Shown in pieces: positions 5,700-5,817 of a stretch of 5,817 nt of DNA. Below the pieces are notes generated by a model. The model searched no databases. It was not told the origin of the DNA and saw nothing but the letters and a program-made list of their open reading frames with translations. Position numbers and translations under genes: made by a program. Source of the DNA: DATHRK01 sp035513295 (GTDB lineage: Bacteria > Gemmatimonadota > Gemmatimonadetes > Longimicrobiales > RSA9); contig DATKCH010000078.1 of the NCBI GenBank assembly GCA_035513295.1, positions 1 to 5,817 on the forward strand, written 5' to 3'. Position 1 is the first letter of the stretch, and each line of letters opens with the position of its first letter.

Positions 5700-5817
5700 T
5701 CACACGGACCATTCGGGAAACGCCAGGCCGGTCATCGCCCGGAGCGCTTCGGCGTCCGGTCGAAGCGCGTCCTCCAGCCGGCCGCGCACGGAGGGAGAGA
5801 GTACCGGGGTCTCGATC
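5700..5817 (-). CDS. C-terminal end of a probable sulfotransferase (5' truncated by window edge)
   Basis: On the minus strand an open frame runs in from the right edge and ends in TGA at 5702-5700, giving 38 visible residues; the start and the PAPS-binding loop are outside the window. The tail reads LSPSVRGRLEDALRPD, then EALRAMTG, then FPEW, ending WSV. A (V/L)RxxLxxxxxPDxxxLxxxTGxxFxxW ending is characteristic of the C-terminal helix of bacterial P-loop sulfotransferases, which move sulfate from PAPS to an acceptor. The match rests on a short stretch, and the acceptor cannot be guessed. It points the same way as the next gene, 74 bases away. Confidence 0.6.
   Translation of the reverse strand, partial: IETPVLSPSVRGRLEDALRPDAEALRAMTGLAFPEWSV

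Overview
The window is GC-rich, roughly 70% G+C by eye, with dense bacterial-style coding and short gaps between genes. The mix is a DUF4153 membrane protein, a DUF4097 beta-strand-repeat protein, a Peptidase_MA-like lipoprotein, a DECR-type dehydrogenase and a sulfotransferase tail. This fits a soil or marine Gram-negative-type bacterium such as a Gemmatimonadota or related high-GC lineage. That placement is inference from gene style only. No RNA gene, CRISPR array, insertion sequence or phage gene was seen.

Layout from left to right: (1) The 3' part of a DUF4153 membrane-protein gene is on the + strand (2-967); its start lies left of the window. (2) A 50-base convergent gap carries a GC-rich hairpin that could stop transcription from both sides. 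(3) On the - strand lies a two-gene unit. A 2,4-dienoyl-CoA-reductase-like SDR (3353 down to 2478) overlaps by four bases a secreted lipoprotein with an HEAAH metallopeptidase core and a probable C-terminal jelly roll (2481 down to 1018). (4) A gap of about 180 bases follows; it contains a hairpin just after the next gene's stop and a possible leaderless-type -10 box before the SDR ATG. (5) A second - strand pair follows: a signal-peptide protein with three copies of an unrecognised repeat of about 104 residues (5625 down to 4402), then, 27 bases on, a DUF4097-type beta-solenoid protein (4374 down to 3535). (6) At the right edge are the last 38 codons of a probable sulfotransferase on the - strand (5700-5817).

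How they may work together: the SDR/lipoprotein pair looks translationally coupled (GTGA overlap), although a cytosolic fatty-acyl-CoA enzyme and an exported metallopeptidase have no obvious shared pathway. The second pair is the most novel part. Both products appear exported and both are built from internal repeats with conserved acidic, glycine-rich loops (DGSG in one, SNDVD in the other), so a shared extracytoplasmic role is plausible but unproven. No complete recognised defence, secretion or biosynthetic system is present.
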